Shown in pieces: positions 61,961-64,000 of a stretch of 64,000 bases of DNA (positions are counted from its first letter, which is position 1; the number at the start of each line of letters is the position of its first letter). The notes beneath the pieces are model-generated. The model had not been told where the DNA came from, ran no database searches, and saw only the letters and a program-made list of their open reading frames with translations. Source of the DNA: Kingdonia uniflora (lineage: Eukaryota > Streptophyta > Magnoliopsida > Ranunculales > Circaeasteraceae). The stretch covers positions 682,001 to 746,000 of the forward strand of contig JACGCM010002894.1 of assembly GCA_014058105.1 (NCBI GenBank). Reading direction: 5' to 3'. Made by a program: the position numbers and the translations under genes.

Positions 61961-63000
61961 ACCAACATTTTATCATTTTACCATACCCAAACATGTGGAG
62001 GTCACTTTAGCTCTAAGAAGACCGCGGAATTTTTTTTGTAGTGAGGCATCCATTGGCCTACCTTATTCTGCAATGCACATGCATTTTGTAAAGTGTGCGA
62101 GAGATGCCAAAAAATGAGAACCCTTTCTCGATGAAATATGATTCCCTTATCCCTTATTTTGGTTATTGAACCCTTTGATATTTGGGGCATTGATTTTATG
62201 GACATTTTTTCCAAGTTTTTTGGATATGAGTACATCCTAGTTGGAGTGGACTATGTATCAAAATGGGTTGAAGCCATCCCATCATGAACAAATAATTGTG
62301 CAGTTGTTCTTAATTTTTTAAAAGAAAATATTTTTTCTCGATTTGGAACACCGAGGGCTAGTATTAGCGATGGAGGGTCACATTTTAACAACAAATTTTG
62401 TGTTGCCCTTGTCAAAAAATATGGTATAAACCATAAGGTGGTAACCCCTTATCATCCGTAAATGAGTGGGCAAGTGGAAGTTTCTAATCGGGAGATTAAA
62501 AATATTCTCCAAAAGACGGTTAACCTAAATCATAAAGATTGGTCTGTAAGATTAATTGATGCACTTTGGGCTTATGGTACTATATATAAAACCCCAATTG
62601 GAATGTCACCTTACCGACTCGTTTACGGCAAGGCATGCCACCTTCTTGTCGAACTTGAGCATATAGCTTATTAGGCAATAAAGATGCTTAACATTGACAC
62701 TTCAACAGTTGGGTCCCACCGTAAGCTACAAATCTGCAAAGATATTCAAAGAAAGAACCAAGGCTTTCCATGATAAAAATATCTTGTGAAACACCTTTGA
62801 AGTTGATCAAAAAGTTTTATTGTATTCTCCACTTCTTTATTTGTTTCCCGAAAAACTTTAATTCTGTTGGACAGGGCCGTTCATTGTCAAAACTGTTCTC
62901 CCATATGGAGCTATTGAAATTCTTGACCCTCGTACTGGTAACATTAATAAGGTAAATAGACAGAGACTTAAACTATTTTATGAGTACTTTACAGGTTCGA
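61961..63000 (+). pseudogene. Element B integrase
   Basis: The zinc-binding part has HTQTCGGHF and CKVCERCQ. The catalytic core has WGIDFMDIF (Asp), FGTPRASISDGGSHF (Asp) and [15 protein letters not shown] (Glu). [20 protein letters not shown] and [13 protein letters not shown] are Athila-like. The C-terminal block reads GPFIVKTVLPYGAIEILDPR and NRQRLKLFYEYF. Stops at about 62039, 62284, 62459 and 62672 inactivate it. Confidence 0.85.
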
Positions 63001-64000
63001 GCGAGGATATGAATCTTCGGGACCCATCATATGCAATATAGACATCTTTATTTTTTACCCATAGTCTTATTTAGTTTGGGGGTACCTACCATCGTCTGGC
63101 TGAATACATTAAACTTAGTACTTGTGGGAGGAAACCCTTATCATGTTTAGGTAATATTTCTTGATTTTCTCCCGTTCTTTTCATTTTTGGTAACTATGGG
63201 GACACATGCTGATTCAGTTTGAGGGTGGGGTAAATAAGATTTTTATAAGTTTTTCCAAGAAAAGTTGTTATTCAAGGGAATTCTAGCATTGTAGACACAT
63301 CTATTGTATACTCTGATCTTTAGATATTCTTAGAATCCTAGAGTTGTACTTGAGATAAAATTATAAGGTTATGGTTTATGTTAAACTGTAAATTGTTAGT
63401 GCATTAATAATTTTTAAGTTTTTGGTATTAGCATCCTATTAGATGTGTTTCAGAAAAAAATTACCCTTATAATTGCACTTCACATAGCTATGCTATTAAG
63501 ATTTTGTTAAAACTAATTATTACCATTTGATTAATCAACAGTTTTGGTTAGGAAGAATCTGTAATGAAGGAAACAATTACCAATAAATATTCGCTTTTCA
63601 AAAAAATTCAAACGAAGGGTTTATATGTATTTTCATAAGTTATTGGCTCATTTACGAAGCTGACATACTCGAAAAAAAAAACCTTCACAATTCAAGTCCC
63701 CTCGCAAGATTTAGAACTGAAAGAGAAATTTTTTTTACCAATATTAAGGAAAGCCATGAATCAATGTGAAAGTAAGAGACCCAAAAAAAAAGTAAAAAAA
63801 AAAAGTCTCTACGAGTATAGTTGAGAACTATGTGAAGGAGGGCAAGTTGTAAAAATAAAAGGGCAAATGAAAACTTAAAATACAACGTCTTACCTTGAAA
63901 AACTTGCGTAGATATATATTTTCCCTGAAAGATCAATAAAAAAGAGCGAACAAACTAGGGCACTTGTCGAACTAACTTCTAGATTTCTTCTACAATTCTC
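63001..64000 (+). other. 3' region of element B to window end
   Basis: TTTGGGGGTACCTACCATCG and GTGGGAGGAAACCC (63075-63136) are the conserved post-pol motif shared with element C. GGCACTTGTCGAACTAACT at about 63959 matches C at about 41008. There is no coding region, and the window ends before the polypurine tract. Confidence 0.6.

Larger units (their letters stand above)
53703..64000 (+). mobile_element. Element B: Athila-like Ty3/gypsy retrotransposon, 3' LTR beyond window
   Basis: It has a 5' LTR, a tRNA-Asp PBS, a long leader, gag, protease, RT, RNase H and integrase on the plus strand. Integrase text ([33 protein letters not shown]) and the PBS match Athila-lineage elements. The interior is split by a solo LTR of the A family and carries a 301-bp triplication. 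By alignment with element C's tail, about 0.5 kb of B plus its 3' LTR should follow the window's end. All genes carry stops. Confidence 0.85.

Overview
The window is nuclear DNA of a flowering plant, most likely a eudicot. It has GT-AG introns, a telo-box ribosomal-protein promoter, a plant-type receptor-like kinase, a tRNA-derived SINE and nested Ty3/gypsy retrotransposons. No species can be named from the sequence.

Region 1 (1-20.7 kb) is the genic part, and all three host genes lie on the minus strand. A UDP-sugar pyrophosphorylase (USP) gene runs from 11894 down past the left edge; 15 exons (482 codons) are visible and about the last fifth is outside. An intronless receptor-like kinase of the At2g45590/At4g25390 type follows at 13749-15353. 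A ribosomal protein uS10/RPS20 gene spans 15994-20548 with a 4.1-kb second intron. The long introns of USP and RPS20 hold short mobile elements: copia-like LTR remnants, a hAT-type element with an 8-bp duplication, a SINE with a 15-bp duplication, a foldback element with a second element nested in it, and an apparent eIF3j exon fragment.

Region 2 (20.9-53.7 kb) is a large, low-GC DNA element built from subterminal repeats and a dispersed TGTCATTTGT-like motif. It carries a decayed plus-strand gene for a Ulp1 (C48) SUMO-protease-like protein. No transposase is visible. Two LTR retrotransposons interrupt it. Element A (22495-34222) is a Tat-like gypsy with gag-pol, a 59-bp tandem array and an antisense gene. 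Element C (35723-42730) is a pol-less Athila-like element with unidentified ORFs, sitting inside the Ulp1 gene.

Region 3 (53.7-64 kb) is element B, an Athila-like gypsy whose 3' LTR is beyond the right edge. A solo LTR of the A family in opposite orientation splits its gag. All retroelement genes carry stops and are inactive; many stops fit C-to-T change at methylated cytosines. Shared leader and 3' sequences suggest that C is a non-autonomous relative of B.
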